64,000 nucleotides of DNA from Biscogniauxia marginata (taxonomy: Eukaryota > Ascomycota > Sordariomycetes > Xylariales > Xylariaceae): positions 186,001-250,000 of the forward strand of contig MU404074.1 of NCBI GenBank assembly GCA_022695795.1, in the 5' to 3' direction. Numbering within the stretch: the stretch's first letter is position 1; every line of letters begins with the position of its first letter. A program made the translations under genes and the position numbers. This document shows positions 11,558 through 22,273 of this stretch, piece after piece. The notes under the pieces are model-generated. The model was not told the DNA's origin and searched no databases. It was given only the letters and a program-made list of their open reading frames with translations.

Positions 11558-14284
11558 GTTGAAAGACGTGACACGGAGGCTTTGATGGCGTGTCGGAACC
11601 TCGTGATAAATAATAGAGGTGATCGAAAAGAACGAGTCTGGAGGAATTGGTTAGCCAGGCCTGACCAAACAGTCCTTTGGTCTTGAGCAAGGAGCTTTAT
11701 CAGCTATCAACTCTAGAGCTCAAAAAAGGCCGAGGTTACGAGCAGGACCAGCTGATGGAGGGGCAAGGCTGAGGGACCCTCGGGTGCGTGTAGCTGCTGA
11801 GATGTGGGACAAAAGGATGATGTAGGGGAGATTCCGTGCCGTTCTACACGCATCTGGAGCTGGTACTTGATACTTACAACTAAGAAAGGTTGAATAATGG
11901 GTGGACGAGAACGAGTAGAGAGTGCTTGATCATGATGAGAAGCGGACAAAATGTGCGTGGACTGCTGGTACAAAAGGCGCAGCGATGCTAGAGGGATTGT
12001 TGAAGGGAAGGTAGGTGAAAGATCTAACCTAGGACATATGAGGCAGCCCTAGACGAGAGTAATAAGGCTCTGTGACAAGCAGGTGAAAGGATAAATGAGG
12101 TTGCCCAACTTGCCGTCGCAAAGTGATTGACGTACGCTCGCTTGAAAGAATTGGAGACGCACGGGAATGGGCATTCAATGAAGCAATGGCCGTCAGTCAA
12201 TGCTGCAATTTGCATTGTTCCGTGCTGGGTCACGTGGACCTTTTATGTGCACCGACCTATAAGGTTTAAGGCCAATGCAGAGAGTATAGCCACAGCTGGA
12301 GTCAGCCGGCACTCGGTACAGCACCTAGGTAGCACAGACCCATCGGTGGCTAATTCCTTTGTGGTTAATACCTACATAGGCTCAGCAGGCTTAGGTACAT
12401 AGGTTGCCAAAGACCCTGCAAGGCATGGACGTCTGTAACTTGCCCGCAGTACCTACATGTAGGTATTCAACGACGGCACAGTTGCCTTGTCTGCTGGATC
12501 ATTTCCATCCGCTACTTTGCTGGACTACCTTGCTAGATTGTCCCTGTGCTGCTTTTATATATATAAGAACCTTACCATGTACTCATGGGGAAGTAAGGGG
12601 CAAGAGGTACATATTAAGAGCTGCATGAACGAATAGAAAAGCTTCGGAGCTAAGGTTATACCTAACCTCACGACTCAGGTCGATGCGATACTATGCTACA
12701 TTTGAGCGGAGTAGGACACCGGAGTACTAGCTTCCAATTTTGTTAGGTAACTAATGATGAGGAGAGAGAAGTCCTTCCAAATTATCTACGCTCTACTATA
12801 TATGAAGACACAGGGCCGAGTTGGTATTGTGCACCTGATTATAGATAATCTAAAATCCCGTATTGTATTTCCACCCGAACCGTTGCTACAAGGCATTTTG
12901 CTCGTACTGGTAAATAAGAGGTAAAAGGACCAATTAGCAATGCTGAGTAGGGATCTGAGACAGCGACTAGCTCTAGCGGGCTGGCGGGGTATCCCTCGAA
13001 ATAAAAAGCTCCATTAGGCTAGGAGGTAAGGTACCTAACTTTGGGTATAATGCAGGATCCTCCCGTATACCAAGATTAATTATGCTTGTACCTCCCCGTT
13101 ACCAGCTGTGCCTGCGTGGCCCCCCTTATATAAGCGAGACTTGGTACTAGGTATGTAAGGTAGGCCGTTACCTAACGTCTCTCTCCTAGAGAGACAATAG
13201 TATAATATATGGAGTTACATACATTGTGTGGTGTAAGTGATGGGATTATGTACGCTATGCACCTATCAATAGGTATCGGTATTTTGAAATGACCGATTGG
13301 TCAAGAATTTCTTTATTATAGGTAGGTTAAGTACCTCAGGCCCTGGACATCACTTAAGTTGCCATATAAGAAGATATAACTCGTTAAAAAAGATGAACTG
13401 CCTTACCTAAGTAAAGTGCACAGCTAATATTACTTGCATGTAAATCATGATATCTCTAATAGTAAAGAAAAGAGCGTTTGCTCCTTTGTTAATAAACCAT
13501 CAAATAATTCAAGTAGGTACCTAAGTTAGGTTTTAAATCAATTATACTTAGGTACGTGAGAGCGGGAGGGAGACACGAAGCCACCTGCATGGATGGCTCA
13601 GGGCTCAATTTTTAGCTTTATGGTACCTAACGTGTCGGGGGGCAATATACTTTCGAGGGGAAACTAATGCGCTTAACTTTACAGGGGGAGTGACTACGCC
13701 CAGGGATTTGGTCTCTCTACCTTCCATTCCCTCCCACCCATTCGATAAATTCAAGCATCCCGCCACCCCGTCTTTTAGATGCACATGCCCTGATTGCCCA
13801 TCGACCCCCCCATGCTCGTATTGCGTGGCGGTCGAGACCCTTAATTACCTAAGTGAATTCTAACTAGGTATCCTGCAGCACCACCGACTGACGCTCGATA
13901 CACGTATTTGTCCATTCACTTTTAAAGATTAGAAAAAATTTCCCTATAATCTTCACATTCTCGCGCTCGCTGTCTTTATTACCTCCCCCTTTCCCTGTCT
14001 TAACTCTTAACGTCGTTCCTCTTTTAGCTCTTCTACTCCCCCCCCCCGTAGGCCACCCCGGACTATCAATCGTCTATTCAACGTGATGACTTGACACCTC
14101 CTTTGTCCCTTGTACCACAGGCGCAAAGTTTCCCTTCGGTGGCCCCGCCCCTTTTGCGAAGCGCAACACAACCTTTTATCCTTCGAAATATCTTGTCTTA
14201 TTCCCCTGTGTGCGTGTTCCTCAACCCAACAGCTTCCCTCCGACGGCACTCACGCGGGTGCTGTCACATTGAGTTCGACATACC
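11558..14284. other. Intergenic region, divergent PAT1 / mannosyltransferase
   Basis: About 2.7 kb between divergent genes. Minus-strand sequence near 11558-11700 should hold the PAT1 leader, and 13700-14284 is a pyrimidine-rich leader/promoter for the mannosyltransferase, including a run of C near 14039. The centre is AT-rich and unusually rich in TAGGTACCTA-like motifs (near 13028, 13512, 13545 and 13619). No supported gene. Confidence 0.55.
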
Positions 14285-15864
14285 ATGGCCGCCGGAAACG
14301 CCCGTATCGTAAGATACGTCGTCTTCGCCTTCTTTGTAAGCAACCCTAGAATCGCAAAACCACCTGACTTGCCTGTTCCATCGGGCTTATGCTAATACCT
14401 GTATCTTCGTGTAGTTTCTCGCAATCCTCTACTTTGTCTCCCACTCCTCCTACGATGGTGTACACCTAAAACCCGATTCTTTTGGTGTCGGTAAGGGGCC
14501 TTCTTCGTCCTGGAAGCCCGAGAATCCGGCAAGCAATGCAGGTGGCGATGCAAGTGGCGCTTCTTCCAGTTCGGGCACCGTATCTGGTGGTGGTAGTGGC
14601 AGTAGCAGTAGCTCTAGTAGCAGTTCTGGCAGCAGCAGTTCTGGCAGCGGCAGTGGCGAATTTGGTTCGACAAAAGGCTCATCAAAACCTTCGCAATATG
14701 GAGATCTCGACGAAGCTCCCATGGCCCTCACCCCGGCCGATAAGGGTTGGGATAGCCTCTCAGGGACCGCTCCCGGACCTCGTATGAACGCTACTTTTGT
14801 CAGCCTTGCGCGCAATAGTGATGTATGGGAAATCGCCCGCTCCATCCGCCAGGTCGAAGATCGATTCAACCGCCGATATAACTATGACTGGGTGTTCTTG
14901 AACGACAAGCCCTTCGATGCGACCTTCAAGAAGGTTACGACCTCCCTGGTATCCGGAAACACGTACTATGGCGAGATCCCCCACGAGCACTGGTCTTTCC
15001 CGGAGCACATCGACCAGGACAAGGCGAAGAAAGTGCGCGAGGATATGGCCCAGCGCAAGATCATCTACGGCGATTCCGTCAGCTACCGTCACATGTGTCG
15101 TTTCGAGTCTGGCTTCTTCTTCCGTCAGCCGCTGATGATGAACTACGAATGGTATTGGCGCGTTGAGCCGAGCATTGAGCTCTTCTGCGACATCCACTAC
15201 GACCCCTTCCGTTTCATGGCCGAGAACAAGAAGAAATATAGTTTCGTACTCAGTCTGTACGAATACGTCGAGACGATCCCGACACTATGGGACAGCGTGA
15301 AGAAGTTCATGAAGAACCACCCCGAACATATTGCCGAGGGCAACTCGATGGGCTTCCTCAGTGATGATGGCGGTGAATCGTACAACCACTGCCATTTCGT
15401 AAGTTCCATTTTACCTCGTTGATATTTTGTTTTCGACTGCTAATCGTATCCTAGTGGTCCAACTTCGAAGTTGGTAACCTTAACTGGTTACGGTCTAAGG
15501 CCTACCTTGACTTCTTCGAGTCTCTCGACCTTGACGGTGGTTTCTTCTACGAAAGATGGGGAGATGCGCCGGTTCACTCTATCGCCGCGGGCCTGCTCTT
15601 GAAGAAGGAGGAAATCCAGTTCTTCAATGACATTGCCTACTACCATGTCCCCTTTACTCATTGCCCAACCGGCGAGCAGACCCGAATTGATCTTCGTTGT
15701 CACTGCAATCCCAAGGAGAACTTTGACTGGAAGGGATACTCATGTAAGTTCCCACTATTGCAACATTTCCCGGGAGTAGTAATTAATGTCCGAATCTAGG
15801 CACGTCAAGATATTTCGATATCAATGGACTACAGAAGCCCGAGGGCTATGAAAACCAACAGTAA
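14285..15864 (+). CDS. Alpha-1,2-mannosyltransferase, GT15 (KRE2/MNT1/KTR) family
   Basis: Four exons (14285-14335, 14415-15398, 15455-15743, 15800-15864) give 462 residues. All joins keep frame, the last one rebuilding Cys in [13 protein letters not shown]. The product is a Golgi type II membrane protein: residues 8-28 form one signal anchor interrupted by the first intron (RYVVFAFF / FLAILYFV). A Ser/Gly-rich stem follows (about 50-100), then the lumenal catalytic domain. GT15 landmarks include [23 protein letters not shown], the [14 protein letters not shown] block (about 264-277), [15 protein letters not shown] across the exon 2/3 junction, and [15 protein letters not shown]. Enzymes of this family transfer mannose from GDP-mannose to O- and N-linked glycans and mannoproteins. 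Its specific KTR subgroup cannot be told from sequence alone. It is convergent with the mitochondrial S12 gene. Confidence 0.92.
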
Positions 15865-16248
15865 TGGATTCAAATAAAGAGAAGAAAAATAAAAAAAGTT
15901 CGAATGTAAAAGTAGATGAAAACTCTTCCCTAACGACGATTCTATCATACGCATAACAAACGGTTGGTGAGGATTTTACGTGTGGCGGGGAGGGGAGATG
16001 GCGTCCTACGGATTTCGTTGATTTGGAGACAGATATGGGCTTCGTTTCATGTGTAGATATACATATTCCCGGACGAAAACGATTTGAACAAGGTTCTTTT
16101 TCGACATGTGCCGTGATATTACATGTATATATATACAATTCGTGGTGGAATACGCTCGATTTTGTACGGATTAACCCCCAGTCAAGAGAGTTAAAGGGAT
16201 CTACTTAGCCATCATGTCAAGATCGTCCCGACGTCCCACCCCAGTGGC
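15865..16248. other. Convergent 3' intergenic region (mannosyltransferase / S12)
   Basis: About 0.4 kb holding both 3' ends. AT-rich sequence with an AATAAAAAAAG-like run follows shortly after the mannosyltransferase stop. Nothing further is recognised. Confidence 0.6.
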
Positions 16249-17149
16249 CTAAGCACCGACAGATGCCTTCTTCGGCTTCTTCGTCCCATACTTGCTTCTA
16301 CTCGACATTCGATTAGACACACCTCCCTGTGCAGAATTAGGTTAGCAGATATTTCAGTAGCATCATTTCCATGCTTCCCGGCAGCGTCTTCCCTATGGAC
16401 GAGCCGAACTTCAAAAATAATGGCAACCAGATACCCCCGTTTCCACATTCGGACTATTGCCAAGTGAACCCATAGTAGATTAAACAGAAGGTATCCTCGC
16501 AATTATCTCCTTGTGAAAGAGAGAGATAAAGAGAGAGGGAGAGAGAGATGGTAGGTTATGGTGTGGCTCACCAGATCTAGAGCTCCGCGGACCAGGTGGT
16601 ACCGCACGCCGGGGCAGTCCTGGCTGCGGCCGCCGCGCACGAGCACGACGCTGTGCTGCTGGATGTTGTGGCCCTCGCCGGGGATGTAGGCGGTGACCAT
16701 GCGGCCGCTGGACAGGCGCACACGGGCCGTCTTGCGCTCGCCCGAGTTGGGCTTCTTGGGCCGCGTGATGCCGACCTTGAGGCACACGCCCTTCTGCTGC
16801 GGGCAGTGCGTGTCCGAGAGCGCCGGGGAGACGGCGTGGCGCGCGCGCTGGGGTTTCCGGCAGCCCTGCGAATTTTTATTATTATTGTTGTTGTTTTGAT
16901 TACCTACTAAACTGCGCGGGGATTTGACATGGAGAGATGGCGGTTTGTCTACGGGGCGGGTGTGGATGGGTTATCGGGGGAAAGGCGTAGACGTACTCGT
17001 AGGACTTGGTTCAGCGTTGCGTTCGCGGCCGGCGTCGTCGAGAATGAGCGCGCGCGGAGCTGGAGGAGGCGGGGGATCGTTGTCGGTATCGTCGTGGTTG
17101 GTCGTCGGGCCAGTGTCGGCCATACATATCGTAGTATGGGCGCGGCCAT
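16249..17149 (-). CDS. Mitochondrial small-subunit ribosomal protein S12 (uS12m)
   Basis: Three exons on the minus strand (16997-17149, 16572-16865, 16249-16326) give 174 residues. The first exon encodes a basic, Ser/Thr-rich mitochondrial presequence ([14 protein letters not shown]). The mature protein begins NATLNQVLR and continues in exon 2 with [14 protein letters not shown]. It contains the near-invariant S12 core [31 protein letters not shown] and the [21 protein letters not shown] loop. Exon 3 adds [21 protein letters not shown]12 sits at the decoding centre of the mitoribosome. The second intron (245 bp) is unusually long here and has a CT-rich tract on the coding strand near 16510-16550. 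The conserved PNSGE motif is intact. It is divergent from the acyl-CoA dehydrogenase gene, which also encodes a mitochondrial protein. Confidence 0.95.
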
Positions 17150-17779
17150 GGCGGGTTTTATTCGCTGTCGAAGGCTGAGCTCACGATATGGTGATGCCCT
17201 CGTCCAACGCTAGTTCGTATCAATTCAATACGTGCGAATTGTCCATTGCCTAGCGAAAGCTCGATAGCTGGAACAACAAAATCCGTGTCAGGTGATATCG
17301 GCCCGGCCCCTCTTTGCTTCCGACTTCCGTCGGCCCAAGCTGCCACCTGAGTGCCCAGGTCGACCCGTGGACTCCACTCTAGTAGCTTTCTGGAGTCCCC
17401 GCCTGCGGCTTAGGTACCCTTTTTTTTTTCTTCTCCCTTTATTACCCCGTGGGATTTCACATGTCAGTCCCAGACTTGACTGCTTTGTTAGATTTGATCG
17501 CCGCAGTTCCCCAAATCCCACCCGTCTGGCACCTGGGCTTATGACAGAAACAGCCATGGCTACCCTCGGCAAGTAGTGGGGCTCGGGCAATGGAATTCGT
17601 CTCGACGTCAGTCAGCCGGCGATAATCTTCCAACTTGACTTACTCGGACACCCTAAAGAAAGCTATCATCTAAATATTTCTCCTTTGTAGTTGAGCGACA
17701 ATAGAATACCCCCTTTCATCTACTGTTCTCTAATTCTAAGTATTACTACGTACACAGGAGCAATTTGTTTCTGCACACC
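17150..17779. promoter_or_regulatory. Shared upstream region of two mitochondrial-protein genes
   Basis: A 0.63-kb divergent spacer between the S12 gene (minus) and the acyl-CoA dehydrogenase gene (plus). Both promoters must lie here. A T-rich tract near 17417-17432 and AT-rich sequence near 17670-17755 are visible, but no defined binding site is claimed. Short open frames on both strands overlap this GC-rich leader and look fortuitous. Confidence 0.5.
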
Positions 17780-19260
17780 ATGTCATCTTTCGCTAGAGTA
17801 CTGAGGCCGGCTTTACGGCGGGGTCGTGATGCTGCTGCTAGAGTCTCGTCGCCCTCACCGCAAGTTTGCAGACCGTCGCAGACATTCAATGCGCGGCAGT
17901 AAGTCCATTGGGTATACTCGCATTGTCGTGAATACATATTTAAATCCGTTGCCTACAGAATAAGACTGCTATCCGCTACCCCCCGGCGACTAACTGACAT
18001 CTCCGATATCCCGCCCACGCCCATAACACACATGTCAGACACGGAGACGGCTATGCAAGAGACCGTCTCCAAGTTCGCCAATGATGTGATCCTGCCGAAG
18101 GTACGGGATATGGACGAGGCCGAAACGATGGACCCGGAGCTCGTGGAGCAGCTCTTTGAGCAGGGGCTTATGGGCATTGAGATTCCTGAAGAATACGGGG
18201 GTGCTGGCATGAACTTCACCTCGGCTATCGTAGGTATTGAGGAGCTGGCGCGAGTCGACCCCAGCGTCAGCGTCATGGTCGACGTACACAACACTTTGGT
18301 CAACACGGCCATTCTGAAATGGGGCAGCAGCAACCTCAAGAAGCGCTTCCTGCCCGCCCTCGCCACCAATACCGTCGGCAGCTTCTGTCTGAGCGAGCCG
18401 GTCTCGGGCTCAGACGCTTTTGCGCTTGCAACCAAAGCCACCGAGACGAGCGATAGCTACAAGATTTCCGGCAGCAAGATGTGGATCACGAACTCGATGG
18501 AGGCCAGCTTCTTCATCGTCTTCGCGAACCTCGACCCGAGCAAGGGCCACAGGGGCATCACCGCCTTCATCGTCGAGAAGGACACCAAGGGCTTCGAGAT
18601 CGCCAAGAAGGAGAAGAAGCTGGGCATCAAGGCCAGCAGCACGTGCGTGCTCAACTTCGACGACGTCGAGATCCCGAAGGAGAACCTGCTGGGCGAGAAG
18701 GGCCAGGGCTACAAGTACGCCATCGGACTCCTGAACGAGGGCCGCATCGGCATCGCGGCGCAGATGACGGGCCTCGCACTCGGCGCGTGGGAGAACGCCG
18801 TCAAGTACGTCTGGAACGACCGGAAGCAGTTCGGCAAGCTCGTCGGCGAGTTCCAGGGCATGCAGCACCAGATCGCCCAGTCGTACACCGAGATTGCGGC
18901 CGCCCGCGCCCTCGTATACAATGCCTCCCGGAAGAAGGAGGCCGGCGAGGATTTCGTGCGCGACGCCGCCATGGCCAAGCTGTACGCCTCGCAGGTGGCG
19001 GGCCGCGTCAGCGGTCTCGCGATAGAGTGGATGGGCGGTATGGGATTCGTGCGCGAGGGCCTGGCAGAGAAGTTCTGGCGCGACAGCAAGATCGGCGCTA
19101 TTTACGAGGGGACGAGCAACATTCAGTAAGATCCCACTGAACAACCCCTTCCCTTCCCCTCCCTCTAGAAATCATTGGATTATGTTGAGCGCCATATGCT
19201 AACCCGCGTCGCAGATTGAATACCATTGCCAAGCTACTGCAGAAGGACTATACAGTGTAG
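17780..19260 (+). CDS. Short/branched-chain-type acyl-CoA dehydrogenase, mitochondrial
   Basis: Exons 17780-17898, 17959-19125 and 19215-19260 give 443 residues. Both introns split a Gln codon in phase 2. The first 60 residues or so are an Arg/Ser/Ala-rich mitochondrial presequence (FARVLRPALRRGRDAAARV). FAD and substrate motifs of the family follow: EEYGGAGMNF, FCLSEPVSGSDA (182-193), KMWITN (214-218), NEGRIGIAAQ, RKQFGKLVGEFQ, EWMGGMGFVRE and IYEGTSNIQ. Glu423 in YEG is at the position of the catalytic base in most acyl-CoA dehydrogenases. The enzyme makes trans-2-enoyl-CoA, passing electrons to ETF, in beta-oxidation or isoleucine/valine catabolism. The overall pattern resembles ACADSB more than the long-chain group, but substrate range is inferred. 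The tiny last exon encodes LNTIAKLLQKDYTV. Confidence 0.93.
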
Positions 19261-19665
19261 ATGTAGATGAATGAGAGCAGCGGAACGTAGATGCTGCAAA
19301 GCTACTGCGTTTTCCATATCCTTAAAACTTGTACGAGGAGAATTCATTTTGGCGGTATTAAGACAGAAAAAAAGATGCTGTCATGACATATCCCCAATAA
19401 CGTGTATTTGTGCTATCTATCCATCTGTCCATCTTTGGTTCGCGGCGTCTCCAGTAGAGGGCTGGAGTTTCTGTGCGCTTGAAATTTCTGCTGCGCCGAA
19501 AAACATATATATAGATGACATCTTGTTTATATTATATATATATATATATGCTACTTCGTGGATCCGCCTAGGAGAAAAAGAAGTGTAAAGGATATATCTT
19601 CGATTGGTTTCAGGCAGTTGTTGGACTATTGAACTCTGCTTGCTTGGGAAATAAGGAATCGTTAG
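19261..19665. other. 3' flank of acyl-CoA dehydrogenase gene
   Basis: Probable 3' UTR followed by AT-rich sequence including an AT dinucleotide run near 19531-19549. No gene is seen. Confidence 0.55.
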
Positions 19666-20423
19666 CATGAGCATGTCTAGCCTAGACCGAAAACTTACTG
19701 CTTTAAATGTGTACCAAGGGTTCTCTGTCGTCGCGTCGCGTTTCGATCCCGGCAAGCAGACGAAGGTGGTGTTCTACGCAATGTGTAAGGATTTCTCCTT
19801 CCGGGTGTAGATTCTATGTTTGGTTCCTGACGGCTTGAATTTGCAGCTCTAATCCTCATGATCTCTATACTCATCTAGGCCATCTTCTCGAACACGAAAG
19901 TTTCAACATCCTTTCTCCGCAGCGGGCATAACGTCCATCCTAATGATGATTCCGCACGCTATAACCAAGACAAATTGCCGGGCCTTATGGACACCCTTCA
20001 ACTACATGCACGTGGCGCTCTTCCTGCTCACTGGCCTCGGCCTCCCTCGCACTCGTCGACTTCTTTTCCCTCAAATAACATCCGTGAAGAGGCCTTTCTT
20101 CAACTCCCCTAGGCGCCGCCGGCGCTGTGCCTCGTGTTCTTCTTCGTCCTCGTCCTGACGCATATCCTTCGGCCCCCGCCGCTATTCTTTAGACGTAGGA
20201 TAATAGGGTGTGGCAGTAAGAAGAGGGGGGGAGAAGGAACGATATCGACAGAATTCTTTGGGGTCGGCAAGAATACGGCGTAAGTGCACGTTCAGGACGT
20301 CGAACCGAGCCAGGGGTAGGCCTACGACGGGAACTACGGGTACGGCGGCGGCCTCGTGCAGCAACTCTGGGGCAGTAGCACGTACGTGCCGCCTTACGAT
20401 CAGGGGCCGGACCTCGGTGTGAT
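19666..20423 (+). pseudogene. Possible broken gene for a small membrane protein
   Basis: Coding-like fragments occur in several frames but do not join cleanly. An ATG at 19666 opens a frame reading MSMSSLDRKLTALNVYQGF and then FDPGKQTKVVFYAM, ending at a good donor (GTAAGG, about 19784). After a possible acceptor near 19845 comes a hydrophobic stretch (LILMISILI) that hits TAG. Further fragments are FNYMHVALFLLTGLGLP (about 19999-20049), a strongly hydrophobic segment ALCLVFFFVLVLTHILRPP (about 20120-20176, different frame) and a Gly/Tyr-rich tail YDGNYGYGGGLVQQLWG (about 20323-20373). Multiple membrane segments plus a Gly/Tyr-rich tail would suit a MARVEL-like tetraspan protein, but the family is not established. 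In-frame stops and frame changes suggest decay; undetected introns could explain some of it. Confidence 0.3.
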
Positions 20424-21754
20424 GCGACCGATATATTGCACTACATGTATCATAGCATATGCGGGTAGACGGGGGAGTATGCGCCCGCGACGGATTCCGG
20501 TGTGAAAACCTAGATTATTGACACGGATTTACAGCCTCACACCGACGATCATTAATTTATTTCCACATGTATGAGAACAATTAGAGAGGATAAAAGGAAT
20601 GGTTTTGGGATGGAAATATGAGGAGGGTGCGTTATACCTAGCTACTAAAATAAAGGAAGGGTTTTTGAGGGTTGGTGTGTACATTTAAGGGGACTGACTG
20701 ACTTCGATATACCTTCATCTATCATCCACATATGATGATTAATTCGTTCGGCGTTCTATATACGTAGTTAGTGATGGATGTGCGCGGGATACACTTAGAC
20801 TAGAGTGGATACCTAGCTATGAGAGTAAATAAATAGGAAATTCATCCTGACTATATCGGCTTTACCATCCTCCTTCCTCTCCTCACCCTCCTTTTCTTTT
20901 TTTCTAGAAAAGCTCCAAAAGCAACTTGAAACTTGAAACCGTATAGTTTAGAAACTTCTAACTTAGAATTAACTAGAACCAGCCCGGTCTACGTTCTATA
21001 GTTTTCTGTCACATGGAATCAATCAATGCAATAATAAGTACGGCCTACTATGTGGCCTTTTATATCAGTCAGGACACCTACTTATCATAATAACCAGATT
21101 TGACCTATAATTTGGTCCTACAGCCGCAGGCAGCATCAAGGTCGCTATATGTCTTTTATGCAGTTATGCGTAACAACTTGGACAATTGTGTCGAATCGAG
21201 ACCACACAGATGACTTGTCATATAATATCGACCAACTGGCGAGTAGGGGGGCATAGCAGGACCTTTAACTACTGGGTTACCACTGATAGAAGACGCAGGA
21301 ATGGCATTGTGCCACGGTGTGGAAGAGCTGTAATTCGCACAAAGCGGCGTCTAAAATTTGGGCCGTAGCCTTCCGTACCCGTACTGCACGAGGCCTCACT
21401 GATGCAACAAGCCGCATCCATACAAATGCTCGCAGTCACATGTTTTGCCTACCTACCCCGCGAGGGGGCGGCCGTGTGAGTGGGCGGCCGTGTGAGTGGG
21501 CGGCCGTGTGAGTGGGCGGCCGTGTGAGTGAGGGCCAACAAACGATTCACAATCAAACGAGGCTTGTGTCTTACCCAAGGTTTCTTTCTAGTGGCCTCCA
21601 TATTCGATTCCTTGTCCTTCTTCCGTTACCTCTTAAGTCCCATGCCCTCCTTTATATAATATCTGTATTGTCAGCCCAATCTCGAGAACTCCTAAACTAA
21701 CTCACTATTCTCATTCCGAAACCACTTCTTGATAATATAAAAGACACCACCAGC
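20424..21754. other. Intergenic region with a 16-bp tandem array
   Basis: AT-rich, no supported gene. It contains the tandem array at 21466-21529. Shortly before the next gene are a pyrimidine-rich stretch (about 21590-21660) and an AATATAAAA element near 21734-21742 that could be a TATA box, although it lies close to the start codon. Confidence 0.5.
21466..21529 (+). repeat. Tandem repeat, four copies of a 16-bp unit
   Basis: Four identical head-to-tail copies of GGGCGGCCGTGTGAGT. The unit contains a CGGCCG palindrome (EagI-type site). It lies about 230 bases upstream of the beta-trefoil-like gene. Perfect identity points to recent expansion. Confidence 0.9.
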
Positions 21755-22273
21755 ATGCAGAGCCCATACGAAGACGAATTCTCAACGACGACCAGCGAAG
21801 GGAAAACGAGATCCCCCACCCCGACGCACTCTATCTTGTCCGAGGATGAAAATTCCAGTAGCTTTTGCATCAACTCCCGCCCGGGTACGGTACCCTGGCC
21901 GGGAAACATCTACATGATCCGCCACCGCGAGTCGGGGAAAGCGATAACCATGGGTATTCGGGACCTGAGACTCGAGAAAATGAACCCCTTGGGCGGCTGG
22001 CACTGGCTCTGTGTCGAGCGGGACGGCTGGTTCGGCTTCCGCAACATCGTATCGGGTATGCTTCTGGGGCACGACGGCGGCAAGACGTTCTACGCCCGGG
22101 CCAAGGATCACAAGTCGTGGGAGTATTTCGTGGCGAGGGCCCACCCGCGCGGCGGCTACGAGCTGCTGACCTTGCACCGCTGGAAGTTCTGGAAGCTGGC
22201 CGTGGCGAACGATGGGTATACACTGATCGAGACTGAGGATGAAGGTGCGCTGTGGGATTTTGTGGAGATCTGA
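21755..22273 (+). CDS. Small hypothetical protein, beta-trefoil (fascin/ricin-like) pattern
   Basis: A single-exon frame of 172 residues with a good ATG context (CAGCATGCAG). The first 48 residues or so are polar and Ser/Thr-rich with no signal peptide. From about residue 49 the sequence alternates hydrophobic strands with short polar turns: NIYMIRHRESGKAI, WHWLCVERDGWFGFRN, GMLLGHDGGKTFYARA, WEYFVARAHPRGGYELL, KFWKLAV and ALWDFVEI. The recurring G-x-x-L/F-N/G-x-D spacing and roughly 40-residue periodicity are what a beta-trefoil (fascin- or ricin-B-like) fold looks like. That fold is common in small fungal proteins of unknown role. No catalytic motif is present, and carbohydrate binding would be a guess. 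It has no functional neighbours. Confidence 0.72.
   Translation: MQSPYEDEFSTTTSEGKTRSPTPTHSILSEDENSSSFCINSRPGTVPWPGNIYMIRHRESGKAITMGIRDLRLEKMNPLGGWHWLCVERDGWFGFRNIVSGMLLGHDGGKTFYARAKDHKSWEYFVARAHPRGGYELLTLHRWKFWKLAVANDGYTLIETEDEGALWDFVEI

Noticed and set aside
14760..15197. Long minus-strand frame inside the mannosyltransferase gene
   Set aside because: It is the antisense shadow of a strongly conserved GT15 exon.
18410..19144. 244-codon minus-strand frame
   Set aside because: Antisense shadow of the GC-rich acyl-CoA dehydrogenase exon.
19735..19760. B-box-like TTTCGATCCCGG
   Set aside because: No matching A box or cloverleaf upstream; it lies in a coding-like fragment.
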